A stretch of 64,000 bases of DNA from assembly GCA_035629935.1 (NCBI GenBank), contig DASQLQ010000175.1:1-64000 (forward strand), given 5' to 3'. How positions within the stretch are numbered: position 1 is the stretch's first letter; each line of letters starts with the position of its first letter. The stretch is from DASQLQ01 sp035629935. GTDB taxonomy: Bacteria > Actinomycetota > CADDZG01 > WHSQ01. The notes beneath the pieces are model-generated. The model was not told where the DNA came from. It worked only from the letters and a program-made list of their open reading frames with translations, and did not search any database. The position numbers and the translations under genes were made by a program. This document shows positions 17,115 through 25,708 of the stretch, piece after piece.

Positions 17115-17252
17115 CAGAGCAACTTGGCAGCTAGGACAAATCGCCACAAATAGCATTCTGTGAGTCATTAACCACGTAATGTTGCCAAAACGACCCTTCG
17201 GCGAGTAGATTTCCCGGCGACGGCGACCCAGAATCATCCAAGGAGGACCCCC

Positions 17253-18509
17253 GTGGCGCGACGCATCCCCGTATTCATCGCGGCGATGACACTTCTGATG
17301 TCATTCGCCCCTGCAGCACCTGCAGCCGAGGCGGAAGCCAAGACAACGTTCGCTCTCGAGGGTGAAGCGCGCGCGTTGGAAGTCGCGCTCGGAGACCAGG
17401 GGATAACGCTGGGCCTTGCCATGTCCCGCGCCGATTCCTCGCCTATGGCGATCGGCGTTGCGGCCGGTCAGTGCGCGGTGCTCGCCGACAACCCGGACCC
17501 CGACAACTTGCCTTGCGCCGAGTCGACCACCGAGAAGTCTTCGACCGACGGGAACAAAGGTGAGGCCGGCGAAACCTGCGCGGCTCCATCCGTCCCCGAG
17601 CCACTGGGCAGCGTCCTCAACGTCGACATCGCCTGCGGGTCGAGCATCTCCGGCATCGTCGGTGGTGAGCTCCCCATCACGACCAACGAAGGCAAGGTTG
17701 CGGACATCTCGCTCGGCCTCGACCTAACCGCGCTCGTGCCTCAAGCCGAAGACGTCAAAGAGCAGCTCGTCGATCAGCTCCAGGAGATCATCCAGCAGGC
17801 TCCCGAGCAGGTCAGGAATGCCGTCGATCAGCTCCTCGACTCCGTCGACGAAGGCCAGGCGATCAAGATCGTCGCGGGCCCGGCGACGTCAAACGTCAGC
17901 GCCAAGGGTCCCGCTCTCTCCGTCAGATCGACCGCCGCGGGTGCTCGCATCGGTGTCGTCGGTATCCCCGATCTCGACACCGATGGGATCCCCATCCCGG
18001 GCAGCTCGAACGCCGTCGAAGACGGATTGATCATCATCGAGGTCGGCGCTGCCAGCGCTAGTGCAGAGGTGCTCAAAGCGGACGCTTCTTCGTCTTCAGA
18101 GGCATCGGCTGCGATCGTCACCGTCAAGGTGCGTGACATCACCAAGCTCGAGCCCACCTATACCGAGATCCCAGTTGCACCGGGACAGACGGTCACGATT
18201 CTCCAAGGAACTCCAGCCGAATCGACGATCTCGGCGGCGGCAGCGACCACCAAGGAAACGAAAGGCTCAGCGGTTGCGGGCGCCGACGCGGTCAGGCTGC
18301 ACCTGCTCAAGGGCGTGCAAGGCGGGCTCAAGGTCGGGCTCGGTCGTGCAACCGCCGCCGTCAACGCGAAGCAGGTCCAACCGCAACAGCAGGAACGTCC
18401 TCCCGTCGCCTTGCCGGCAACCGGTGGCACGGACCTGCGGTGGTTGGGTCTCATCTTGGTTGTCGGAGCCCTGGCAGCGCTGGCTCTCCGGCGGCGCTTC
18501 ACCCACTAG
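17253..18509 (+). CDS. LPATG cell-wall-anchored surface protein
   Basis: A 418-residue exported protein with an N-terminal signal peptide (residues 1-28) and a C-terminal sorting signal: LPATG (387-391), a hydrophobic helix (WLGLILVVGALAALAL) and the positive tail RRRFTH. The middle is Ala/Val/Ser-rich and beta-prone, with an acidic helical insert (DVKEQLVDQLQEIIQQAPEQ). No known domain is recognised. GTG 17253 has AAGGAGGA upstream. The sortase gene starts 18 bp downstream and is the obvious enzyme to anchor it; the third gene is another surface protein. Confidence 0.85.
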   Translation: MARRIPVFIAAMTLLMSFAPAAPAAEAEAKTTFALEGEARALEVALGDQGITLGLAMSRADSSPMAIGVAAGQCAVLADNPDPDNLPCAESTTEKSSTDGNKGEAGETCAAPSVPEPLGSVLNVDIACGSSISGIVGGELPITTNEGKVADISLGLDLTALVPQAEDVKEQLVDQLQEIIQQAPEQVRNAVDQLLDSVDEGQAIKIVAGPATSNVSAKGPALSVRSTAAGARIGVVGIPDLDTDGIPIPGSSNAVEDGLIIIEVGAASASAEVLKADASSSSEASAAIVTVKVRDITKLEPTYTEIPVAPGQTVTILQGTPAESTISAAAATTKETKGSAVAGADAVRLHLLKGVQGGLKVGLGRATAAVNAKQVQPQQQERPPVALPATGGTDLRWLGLILVVGALAALALRRRFTH

Positions 18510-18527
18510 AACCAACAAGGATCGCCT

Positions 18528-19151
18528 ATGCCGTTCCGCCGGCCATCACCTCGGCTGATCAGCCGCGTGCTCACGGGCGCGGCGATCGTCCTTGCCCTCG
18601 CGGGTATCGGGGTCGTCGCTTATCCGTTCGCTACCGATCTCTGGGCGGCCCGGATCCAACGGGGCCTGGCCGGAGACCTGGCCGCCAAAGCCGTCGACTA
18701 CGAAGCCGGCAGAGTGAAAGTCGGCGAGCCTTTGACGCAACTCGAGATCCCACGCCTGGGTGTCGACGTTGTTGTCGTTGAAGGAACGACTCTCTCCGCG
18801 CTGCAAGCAGGAGCAGGGCACTATCCGAAGACGCCTCTGCCCGGTGAGAAGGGGAACGTCGCCATCGCCGGTCACCGCACGACATACGGCAAACCGTTCA
18901 ACCGGATGGACGAGCTCCAAGAGGGCGACCGCGTGATCTTGACGACGCCGCTCGAACGGCACGTCTACGAGATCGAGGGCCAACCGCGCGTCGTCGAATT
19001 GGATGACTGGTCCGTGATCAACCGTTATCCCAAGCGAGGTTCCTACCTGACCCTCACCTCTTGCCACCCCGAGGGAAGTGCCGACTATCGGATCGTGGTC
19101 CGAGCAAATCTGATCCAGTCCACCGATGTCGTTGCGGAGGCTGCTCGATGA
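18528..19151 (+). CDS. srtE: class E sortase
   Basis: A 207-residue membrane transpeptidase that cuts LPxTG/LAxTG signals and links the protein to peptidoglycan. It has an N-terminal anchor (residues 15-33) and the catalytic triad His116 (IAGHRTTYG), Cys179 (TLTSCHP) and Arg188 (DYRIVVRA). The PGEKGNVAIAGHR stretch is typical of class E, common in high-GC actinobacteria. The likely substrate, with an LPATG signal, is encoded directly upstream. The stop overlaps the next ATG (ATGA). Confidence 0.93.
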   Translation: MPFRRPSPRLISRVLTGAAIVLALAGIGVVAYPFATDLWAARIQRGLAGDLAAKAVDYEAGRVKVGEPLTQLEIPRLGVDVVVVEGTTLSALQAGAGHYPKTPLPGEKGNVAIAGHRTTYGKPFNRMDELQEGDRVILTTPLERHVYEIEGQPRVVELDDWSVINRYPKRGSYLTLTSCHPEGSADYRIVVRANLIQSTDVVAEAAR

Positions 19152-20200
19152 AGCTACGCGCACTTCTCATCGCTGCAGCGCTCCTTGTCGTCTTCGCTCC
19201 GCCGGCCGGTGCACAGCGCGGCGTGACCGTGCAACTCGACGGATTGCAGGATGGCGCAAGTGTCAGCGGCACATTGCCGCTTTCGGTCCATGCCTCTGCA
19301 ACATCGGGGATCAGACGGCTCACGCTGACCGTTGATGGCGAGGTCGTCATCGACCAGTCGCCCAACGGCATCAAACAGAACGTCGATGCGTCCTTCGACT
19401 GGGACACGACTCGCTATGTGGGGTCGTCCGGTCTGGCGCGAAACAGGGAGTACTCGGTGCAGGTCCGCGCCGTCTCGCACAGTGGAGGCGAGGATCAACT
19501 GAGCGCGCTGGCCATCGTCAACAACCAGCCTGCCGTCCCCAGCGGATTGAGCACCAGCGTTGCCGGCCGCGACGTAACCATCGCCTGGGACGCTAATCCG
19601 GAGCCCGACATAACCGGATACCGCGTCGAGCGCTACTTCGGAAGTGACTATGTCGAGGCAGCAACTGTGACGGAGACGATCTTCACGGAGGCTCCCGGCT
19701 CCGGCCGCTTCTCCTACCGGGTGGTCGCGATCCGGCACAGCGACGCCTCTCCGGAAGGCATCGAGTCGGTGCCGACCGAGCAATTGACGATGACGGTTTC
19801 GGCCCCAGCCCCCGGGTCCGGCGCAGGGGGAGGCGGAACGGGGAAGTCGGGTGGCTCTTCCAAACGCGGAGGGAGTTACTCCACCAACGGGTCCGTCGGT
19901 GCGACCGGCTTGCCGGGCGGCGCTGCGCTTCCGGGATCGCGTGGTCTCGGCGGCATCCCCGAGCTGCCGGCACCCGAGTGGGGCAGCTTCAAGAAACGTC
20001 TTCCGTACAAGCTCCCGAAAGGCGGAGTCCCGCTGCGCGCATCTGCCGTCAGCCGTTCCGGCGGGCCGCTGAGGATCATCCCGCCCGACGGCCTTCGATG
20101 GGTGGCCTTGGGGCTGCTGTTCCTTTGTATCGCCGGGTTCGCGCGGTTGATGGCCATCCGGATCACTCCTCCGTCCGAACCCGCGAAGATCGAGGCGTGA
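19148..20200 (+). CDS. exported Ig-like/fibronectin type III protein with C-terminal membrane helix
   Basis: A 350-residue protein with a signal peptide (1-22), an Ig-like domain (about 25-115, strand TLTVDGEVVIDQ), a fibronectin III domain (about 118-205, with NPEPDITGYRVER), a long Gly/Ser-rich linker (about 215-280) and one helix near residues 315-335 (WVALGLLFLCIAGFARLM). There is no LPxTG motif, so it is held by the helix. ATG 19148 overlaps the sortase stop. It probably works at the surface with the sortase substrate (inference). Confidence 0.82.
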   Translation: MKLRALLIAAALLVVFAPPAGAQRGVTVQLDGLQDGASVSGTLPLSVHASATSGIRRLTLTVDGEVVIDQSPNGIKQNVDASFDWDTTRYVGSSGLARNREYSVQVRAVSHSGGEDQLSALAIVNNQPAVPSGLSTSVAGRDVTIAWDANPEPDITGYRVERYFGSDYVEAATVTETIFTEAPGSGRFSYRVVAIRHSDASPEGIESVPTEQLTMTVSAPAPGSGAGGGGTGKSGGSSKRGGSYSTNGSVGATGLPGGAALPGSRGLGGIPELPAPEWGSFKKRLPYKLPKGGVPLRASAVSRSGGPLRIIPPDGLRWVALGLLFLCIAGFARLMAIRITPPSEPAKIEA

Positions 20201-20685
20201 ATAAGTTCAAACCCGGCGACCACTTCCACGACCTCGAGAAGTGGGAGGAACGTCGACCCGAGGGGCCCCATATCTGGCGCACGCTCGGCTACAACAGAAC
20301 ACTCTGGGAGCCGGGACGTCAGGTGATCGAGTGGAAGGCAACCGAGGATTACTCGTTCCCCATCATGTCCGGACACATCGTCCACGGAGGGATGGTCTCG
20401 ACGATCCTCGACACGGCGATGGGTGGAGCGTGCTGGACGCTCTTGAACAACGATGAGGCATTCCTGACGTCCAACCTCAACGTCGAGTTCTTCCGGGCCA
20501 CCCGCCCGGGCCTGCTACGTGCCGAAGGTCGCGTCGTAAGTCGAACGAAGCGCGCCATTTTCTGCGCCGCCGATCTATTCGATGAGGACGGCAAGCACAC
20601 GGCCGGCGCCCGTTGCACACAGATCGTCCTCCCGTCCGAAACCGCGGGAAGACCCTGGCATGGTAAGGACGAGAAACCGGAATAA
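20197..20685 (+). CDS. PaaI-type hotdog thioesterase
   Basis: A 162-residue hotdog protein. The HGGMVSTILDTAMGGA segment is the catalytic helix region of PaaI/YdiI thioesterases (HGG with a downstream Asp), followed by LNVEFFRATRPGLLRAEGRV. Such enzymes hydrolyse acyl-CoA thioesters. GTG 20197 overlaps the previous stop (GTGA). With MaoC downstream and acyl-CoA enzymes nearby it fits fatty-acid metabolism; the substrate is unknown. Confidence 0.88.
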   Translation: MNKFKPGDHFHDLEKWEERRPEGPHIWRTLGYNRTLWEPGRQVIEWKATEDYSFPIMSGHIVHGGMVSTILDTAMGGACWTLLNNDEAFLTSNLNVEFFRATRPGLLRAEGRVVSRTKRAIFCAADLFDEDGKHTAGARCTQIVLPSETAGRPWHGKDEKPE

Positions 20686-20701
20686 GGGGCGGTCCGTCGA
20701 A

Positions 20702-20725
20702 CGCCGGCGGTCTCGACCGGCGGCG
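20702..20725. repeat. intergenic hairpin repeat, copy 3
   Basis: CGCCGGCGG (20702-20710), loop TCTCGA and CCGGCGGCG (20717-20725). Read as nine-base arms there is one G-G mismatch; the shorter arms CGCCGG/CCGGCG pair perfectly. The preceding GTCGAA and following GAGAAAG resemble the other copies. It sits 16 bases before the MaoC ATG, next to its ribosome site. Confidence 0.7.
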
Positions 20726-20741
20726 AGAAAGAGAGGTAGAT

Positions 20742-21197
20742 ATGCCCACCGAAGTCAGCGTCGAAGAGCTCAAGAGCCTCAGTGGCGAGAAGGATCTCGG
20801 GACCAGTGACTGGCACCGCGTCGAGCAGAAGCACATCGACCTGTTCGCCGATGCAACCGGCGACCACCAGTGGATCCACGTGGATCAGGAGATGGCGAAG
20901 CAGGGACCGTTCGGCCAGACCATCGCCCACGGTTACCTGTCTCTTTCACTGTTACCCATGTTGATGTCTCAAGTCATGTCGGTCACGGGCGCAAAGATGG
21001 GCATCAACTACGGCACCGACAAGGTGCGCTTCACGAACCCCGTTCCATCGGGATCGGACGTGAGACTCAAGGCCAAGCTCCTGTCCGCGCAACCGAAGGG
21101 CGACGGGCTTCTCTACAAGGTCGGCGTCGAGGTCGAGATCAAGGATCAGGAGAAGCCGGCGATGGTAGGCGAGGTTCTCTACCTGGTCTTTGCCTGA
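20742..21197 (+). CDS. MaoC-like (R)-enoyl-CoA hydratase
   Basis: A 151-residue hotdog-fold hydratase. ADATGDHQWIHVDQEMA with the catalytic Asp and His, and IAHGYLSLSLLPML, form the MaoC hydratase-2 motif. It hydrates trans-2-enoyl-CoA to the (R)-3-hydroxy form. A GAGAGG ribosome site follows the hairpin repeat. The last 59 bp overlap the 3' end of the convergent MFS gene. Confidence 0.92.
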   Translation: MPTEVSVEELKSLSGEKDLGTSDWHRVEQKHIDLFADATGDHQWIHVDQEMAKQGPFGQTIAHGYLSLSLLPMLMSQVMSVTGAKMGINYGTDKVRFTNPVPSGSDVRLKAKLLSAQPKGDGLLYKVGVEVEIKDQEKPAMVGEVLYLVFA

Positions 21198-22359
21198 GGA
21201 GAACCCGCGTCCCGAAAGCCAGCGCCGCGCCGGCGCAGAGTACTGCCGGTAGTCCGTAGCCCACGCCGAACCCGTAACTGTTGGCGATCAGGCCCACCAG
21301 GTAGGTGCCGGCGCCACCTCCGATGTCGAAGAAAACCGTGAACGTTGCGAGAGCGGCTCCTCGTTCGTGATCGCCTACGCGATCAGCCGTGAGAGCGAGC
21401 AACGCCGGGAAGAGAACGGCGAACCCCGCGCTGTAAGCGGCAACCCCAAGATAAGCGGCCCAGGGAAACTGGAAAACGGCGAGAGTAGTCATCCCCACCG
21501 TCGCTCCGATGATGCCCGGCAGCGCAACGCTCACGCGCCCGTGTCGGTCTGCCCACCGGCGGCTCAACAAGCGGATCGCAAGGATCGTGAGCGAGAAAGT
21601 GATGTAAAGACCCGCTGAGGAGCTGAGCCCGATCGATCGCGCGTAGAGCGGCGAGAACGCAGTGATCGCCGTGTATCCGGTGGCCGCACACATGACCACG
21701 AGCCCGGGCCCCAACGCCGCACCGTGAAGTCCGAAGCGAGGATGCACAACATCCGCGTGGGGTGGGTGGGGAACCAATGTCTCGGGAAGCGAGAGAGTGA
21801 TGGCGAACGCGACGACAGATAAGACGCTTGCCGTGACCCAAACGCTTCCGAACCCGATCTGCGTCGCGAGCCACTCCCCGAGTGCAGGCCCGGCCGCGAA
21901 ACCGATGTAGAGGAAAAGGCTGAACAACGTCACGGTCTCCGCGCGTCGTCCCGGTGGACTCATATCGGTGGCCATCGTGGCCGCGCCCGTATAGAAAGCG
22001 GCCCCCACTCCTCCACGAACGACGCTGAGAAGGACGATCGCCCAGACCGACCCGGCAGCGAAGTACAGCACCGACAACACCGCAGCCACCGATGTGGCCG
22101 CCAACAGGGCCGGGCGTCGGCCGACTCGATCCAACGCGACCCCGATGAAAGGACGGGCGAGCACCGCAGCAGGGAAGAAGGCTGCCGTCGCCACCCCTAC
22201 AACCGCTCGCGAACCTCCGAGAACGTCATGAACGTAAAGAGGGATCGCCGACATGAACATGCCCATCGCCACGAAGTGAAAGAGGGTCGCGGAGCAGAGG
22301 CGCGCCAGACGCGCTCGGTCCAGAGACTCTGAAGCACCGGCTCGGTTCGTCACGAGCAT
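21139..22359 (-). CDS. major facilitator superfamily transporter
   Basis: A 406-residue protein with 12 predicted helices. The loop between helices 2 and 3 (ALDRVGRRPAL) and its second-half equivalent (SRRWADRHGRVSVAL) carry the MFS signature. The overall form resembles drug/metabolite exporters of the YcaD/YfcJ sort. The cargo is unknown. It is divergent from the alpha/beta hydrolase gene (38 bp). The C-terminal coding tail overlaps maoC by 59 bp, a large convergent overlap but with an intact frame on both strands. Confidence 0.88.
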   Translation of the reverse strand: MLVTNRAGASESLDRARLARLCSATLFHFVAMGMFMSAIPLYVHDVLGGSRAVVGVATAAFFPAAVLARPFIGVALDRVGRRPALLAATSVAAVLSVLYFAAGSVWAIVLLSVVRGGVGAAFYTGAATMATDMSPPGRRAETVTLFSLFLYIGFAAGPALGEWLATQIGFGSVWVTASVLSVVAFAITLSLPETLVPHPPHADVVHPRFGLHGAALGPGLVVMCAATGYTAITAFSPLYARSIGLSSSAGLYITFSLTILAIRLLSRRWADRHGRVSVALPGIIGATVGMTTLAVFQFPWAAYLGVAAYSAGFAVLFPALLALTADRVGDHERGAALATFTVFFDIGGGAGTYLVGLIANSYGFGVGYGLPAVLCAGAALAFGTRVLLRQRPGREPRLPSPASPDP

Positions 22360-22397
22360 TTGGTCCTATCATCCAGAGCCTCACGGCACAGGAGGCC

Positions 22398-23306
22398 ATG
22401 ATGACTGCAGGCAGATCGGGCACCGTTAAGACCGTCGACATCGACGGCCCCATCAACTACGTGGACTTCGGCGGCGACGGTCCCGAGATGATCCTTGTCC
22501 ATGGGCTCGGCGGATCCGTTCAGAACTGGTTCGCCGTCGCACCCGGTTTGGCCGAGAACTATCGCGTCACCGCCGTTGATCTCGTCGGTTTCGGCCGCAC
22601 ACCGCGTCCCGAAGGTCGATCGGCCAAGGTCAGGGACAACCGGCTCGTGCTCGATCGATTCGTCGACGAGGTAGCGGGCGGCTCGTCCATCCTGGTCGGC
22701 AACTCGATGGGCGGAGCCATCTCGATCCTCGAAGCCGCGCAGGAACCGGACAAGGTCGCAGCGTTGGTGTTGGTCGATCCGGCGGTCCCGTACCCCGCCG
22801 GGCAGGAAGCCGATCCGGTCGTCGCGATGACGTTCGGCACCTACATGATGGACAACGCCGAAGAGCTGGTGACCGCCTATCTCACGCAAGTGGGCCCCGA
22901 AGCCGCGGTCCGGACGACGATGGAGCTCTGTTGCGTCGATGCCGACCGCGTCCCGGCCGAGGTGCTTGACGCGCAGATCGAGTTGATGAAAGAACGATCG
23001 GAGATGGAGTGGGCCAACGGTTCGATGGTCGAGGCCGCGCGTTCATTGCTCGAGTTGAACGCGAATGAAGACGACTTCTTCGCGGCGGTGAAGGCGATCA
23101 CAGCCCCTACCCTTCTCGTTCACGGCGACAGCGACCGGCTGATCCCGCTGACGGCCGCGCAACAGTTAGCGAACATCCGCCCCGACTGGCGCTTCGAGGT
23201 CTTCGCCGACACCGGCCACGTCCCCCAACTGGAGACCCCCGAGAGGTTCCTCTCGGTTGTCGGCGGCTGGCTCGAGACCGTCCTAACGAAAGAAACGGTC
23301 GGCTAG
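22398..23306 (+). CDS. alpha/beta hydrolase
   Basis: A 302-residue alpha/beta hydrolase fold protein. It has the oxyanion motif VHGLGGSVQNW, nucleophile elbow GNSMGG, and the late Asp (HGDSDRLIP) and His (DTGHVPQLETP) of the triad. It resembles C-C bond hydrolases (MhpC/HsaD/BphD-like) and epoxide-hydrolase-like proteins; the exact reaction is open. ATG 22398 or 22401 follows GGAGG at 22391-22395. Its 3' end meets the convergent ACAD gene 4 bp away. Confidence 0.9.
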   Translation: MMTAGRSGTVKTVDIDGPINYVDFGGDGPEMILVHGLGGSVQNWFAVAPGLAENYRVTAVDLVGFGRTPRPEGRSAKVRDNRLVLDRFVDEVAGGSSILVGNSMGGAISILEAAQEPDKVAALVLVDPAVPYPAGQEADPVVAMTFGTYMMDNAEELVTAYLTQVGPEAAVRTTMELCCVDADRVPAEVLDAQIELMKERSEMEWANGSMVEAARSLLELNANEDDFFAAVKAITAPTLLVHGDSDRLIPLTAAQQLANIRPDWRFEVFADTGHVPQLETPERFLSVVGGWLETVLTKETVG

Positions 23307-23310
23307 GCGC

Positions 23311-24558
23311 TCAGCTGCGCTTGATGTCCTTCCACGGCACACCCTTGTCGGCCGCGGGATCGCGCGGCAGACCAAGGATCCGCTCCGCGAGCTGATTCTT
23401 GAGGATCTCCGTCGTGCCCCCTTCGATCGAATAGCCGCGCGCTCGCAAGAACGCCCGGGCACGGGCTTCGGCCCCCTTGTCATCGGGAAGCCAAGCGATC
23501 GCCCCCGGACCCGCTGCATTCATCGCGAACGAGGTCTGTCGCTGGTTCAACTCGGCATTGAAGACCTTGCCCACGCCACCCTCGGCACCGGGTGATGCTC
23601 CGACACGCCGGGCGGCCGCAGCACGGAACGCCGTCATCTCCTTAACCTCGCGCTCGACATGGAAGCGCGCCACGCTCTGGCGTACCAAACGATCGTCGCG
23701 GTGAGGGATCGAGTGAACGAACATCTTCCAGGGATCTTTCCGGGCGCCGCCCATGAAAGCCTCGGGGCTGGTGGACAACCCGGATAGAGCCACGCGCTCG
23801 TTCATCAACGTCGTGCGGGCTATCTCCCAACCTTGACCAACCTCGCCGACGCGGTTGGCGTCGGGGATGCGCAGACCGTCGAAGTACACCTCGTTGAACT
23901 CCGAAGCACCGGTTATCTGGCGGAGTGGCCGGACCTCGACACCTTCGGCTTTCATCGGACAGATGAAATACGTGAGGCCTTCGTGCTTCGGGAGACTCGG
24001 ATCGGTTCGAGCTACCAGCATCCCGAACTGCGCCCACTCGGCGATCGACGTCCAGACCTTCTGACCCTTGATGACCCACTCGTCTCCGTCCTTCTCGGCG
24101 CGGGTCGCGAGCGAAGCCAGGTCGGAGCCGGCCCCCGGCTCGGAGAACAGCTGGCACCAAACCTCTTCGCTGGTGAGAATCTTGGAGAGATATCGCTCCT
24201 TCTGCGCATCCGACGCGTGCTCGATCAACGTCGGCCCGGCGAGCCCTATACCGAGGATGTTGATCCCGAACAGCGGAAGCCGGAGACGAGCCAGCTCCTC
24301 GCGGACCACGTTCTGCATCCACACCTTGCCCGACAGACCGCCGTACTCCTTCGGCCATAGGGGGGCCGCGTAACCGGCCGCGCCGATCGTGCGATTCCAA
24401 TCCATAACGTCGAAGTGCGACCACGCAGCCTCGAACGCGGTTTCATCGCCCTTCTCGAGCGCTTCGATCCACCCATCGGGAACGTTCGCCTTGACCCAGG
24501 ACAAGAACTGTTGACGGAACTCGGCCTGCTCCGGCGTGTCTTCGATCCGCCACCGCAT
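23311..24558 (-). CDS. acyl-CoA dehydrogenase (FadE29-like subunit)
   Basis: A 415-residue flavoprotein of the acyl-CoA dehydrogenase family. FAD and substrate motifs are CQLFSEPGAGSDLASLATRAEKDGDEWVIKGQKVWTS in two parts (SEPGAGSDLA; VIKGQKVWTS) and the C-terminal IEGGTTEILKNQLAERILGLP. It starts at ATG 24558, overlapping the stop of the next ACAD gene (ATGA). The paired arrangement of two unequal ACADs is the one seen for heteromeric side-chain dehydrogenases in mycobacterial steroid catabolism; that it forms such a complex is inference. Confidence 0.9.
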   Translation of the reverse strand: MRWRIEDTPEQAEFRQQFLSWVKANVPDGWIEALEKGDETAFEAAWSHFDVMDWNRTIGAAGYAAPLWPKEYGGLSGKVWMQNVVREELARLRLPLFGINILGIGLAGPTLIEHASDAQKERYLSKILTSEEVWCQLFSEPGAGSDLASLATRAEKDGDEWVIKGQKVWTSIAEWAQFGMLVARTDPSLPKHEGLTYFICPMKAEGVEVRPLRQITGASEFNEVYFDGLRIPDANRVGEVGQGWEIARTTLMNERVALSGLSTSPEAFMGGARKDPWKMFVHSIPHRDDRLVRQSVARFHVEREVKEMTAFRAAAARRVGASPGAEGGVGKVFNAELNQRQTSFAMNAAGPGAIAWLPDDKGAEARARAFLRARGYSIEGGTTEILKNQLAERILGLPRDPAADKGVPWKDIKRS

Positions 24559-25691
24559 CAGTTATCACCCCCGATGTCCGTCAAGCGGGCTAAGACGTCC
24601 CGGTGATAGTCACCGTCGCCGAGATAGATCTCAGACGACTTCGCTCTGCGGAAGTACAGATGCACGTCGTGCTCCCAGGTGAACCCGATGCCGCCGAGCA
24701 CCTGGATCGTCTTTCCCGCCACATCGAAGAACGCTTCCGAGCAATAGGACTTGGCCAGCGAAGCGGCAACCGGTAGTTCGCTTTCGTCTTCAGACACTGC
24801 CCACGCCGAGTAGTACGCAGCAGACTTCGCCATCTCGACTTCGATGAGCATCTCGGCGCACTTGTGCTTGACCGCTTGGAACGATCCGATCGGTCGTCCG
24901 AACTGGACTCGCGTGTTCGCGTGCTCCGTGGCCGTGTCCAAGCACCACTGCGCCCCGCCGACCATCTCGGCGGCGAGGCCCACGGCCGCCTGCTGCAACG
25001 TGCGCTCGAGGGCGGCGGCCCCGCCGCCGGCCTGGCCCAACAACGTGGCTGGTGTCGACGAGAAATCGACCTTGGCCTGCTTCCGCGACATGTCGAGCGT
25101 ATCGAGCGGCGTTTTCGTCAGCCCATCCGCATCGGCGTCGACAAGGAACAATTCGATGTCATCACCCAACCGAGCAGCCACGACCAGCACGGTCGCGGTG
25201 TGGCCGTCGAGGACGTACATCTTCGTTCCGTTCAGCGCGTACCCGCCGTCCTTCTGTGTAGCGGCAAGCGTTATCCCAGTGGCATCCCAGCGCCCCGACT
25301 CCTCGGTGAATGCGAGCGTAGCGCGCGTCGATCCGTCCGCAAGCTTGGGCAACAGATCCTTTCTCTGTTCCTCGGTGCCCGCATTCAGGACCGCTTCGGC
25401 ACCGAGCACGACGGACGAGAAGAAGGGCGCCGCCAGGTTGGCTCGCCCCATCTCTTCCAGAAGCACCCCAAGCTCGGTGAACGTGTAGCCGGCACCCCCG
25501 TACTCCTCGGGGATGGCGATCCCCATCCATCCAAGCTCGGACATCTGCTTCCAGGTCGCTTCATCGAACCCCTCGGTCGACTCCATCGCGGAGCGGATCG
25601 CCTCCGAGCCGGAGTTCTCCTGTAGGAACCTCTTGGCGGAAGCCCGTAGCTCCTGCTGTTCATCGGTGAAGACTCCAGGTGTATTCATCAA
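24558..25691 (-). CDS. acyl-CoA dehydrogenase (smaller partner subunit)
   Basis: A 377-residue ACAD-fold protein. It has the N-terminal EYGGAGYTFTELGVLLEEMG and the RVQFGRPIGSFQAVKHKCAEM segment, but the middle FAD-contact region is degenerate (FTEESGRWDATGITL) and the C-terminus reads GIGFTWEHDVHLYFRRAK, typical of the non-classical ACAD partner chain. The preceding SDR gene ends 18 bp upstream. It is likely co-translated with the larger ACAD. The substrate is probably a branched or ring-containing acyl-CoA (inference). Confidence 0.9.
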   Translation of the reverse strand: MMNTPGVFTDEQQELRASAKRFLQENSGSEAIRSAMESTEGFDEATWKQMSELGWMGIAIPEEYGGAGYTFTELGVLLEEMGRANLAAPFFSSVVLGAEAVLNAGTEEQRKDLLPKLADGSTRATLAFTEESGRWDATGITLAATQKDGGYALNGTKMYVLDGHTATVLVVAARLGDDIELFLVDADADGLTKTPLDTLDMSRKQAKVDFSSTPATLLGQAGGGAAALERTLQQAAVGLAAEMVGGAQWCLDTATEHANTRVQFGRPIGSFQAVKHKCAEMLIEVEMAKSAAYYSAWAVSEDESELPVAASLAKSYCSEAFFDVAGKTIQVLGGIGFTWEHDVHLYFRRAKSSEIYLGDGDYHRDVLARLTDIGGDN

Positions 25692-25708
25692 ATGAAATTA
25701 CCAGGGAG

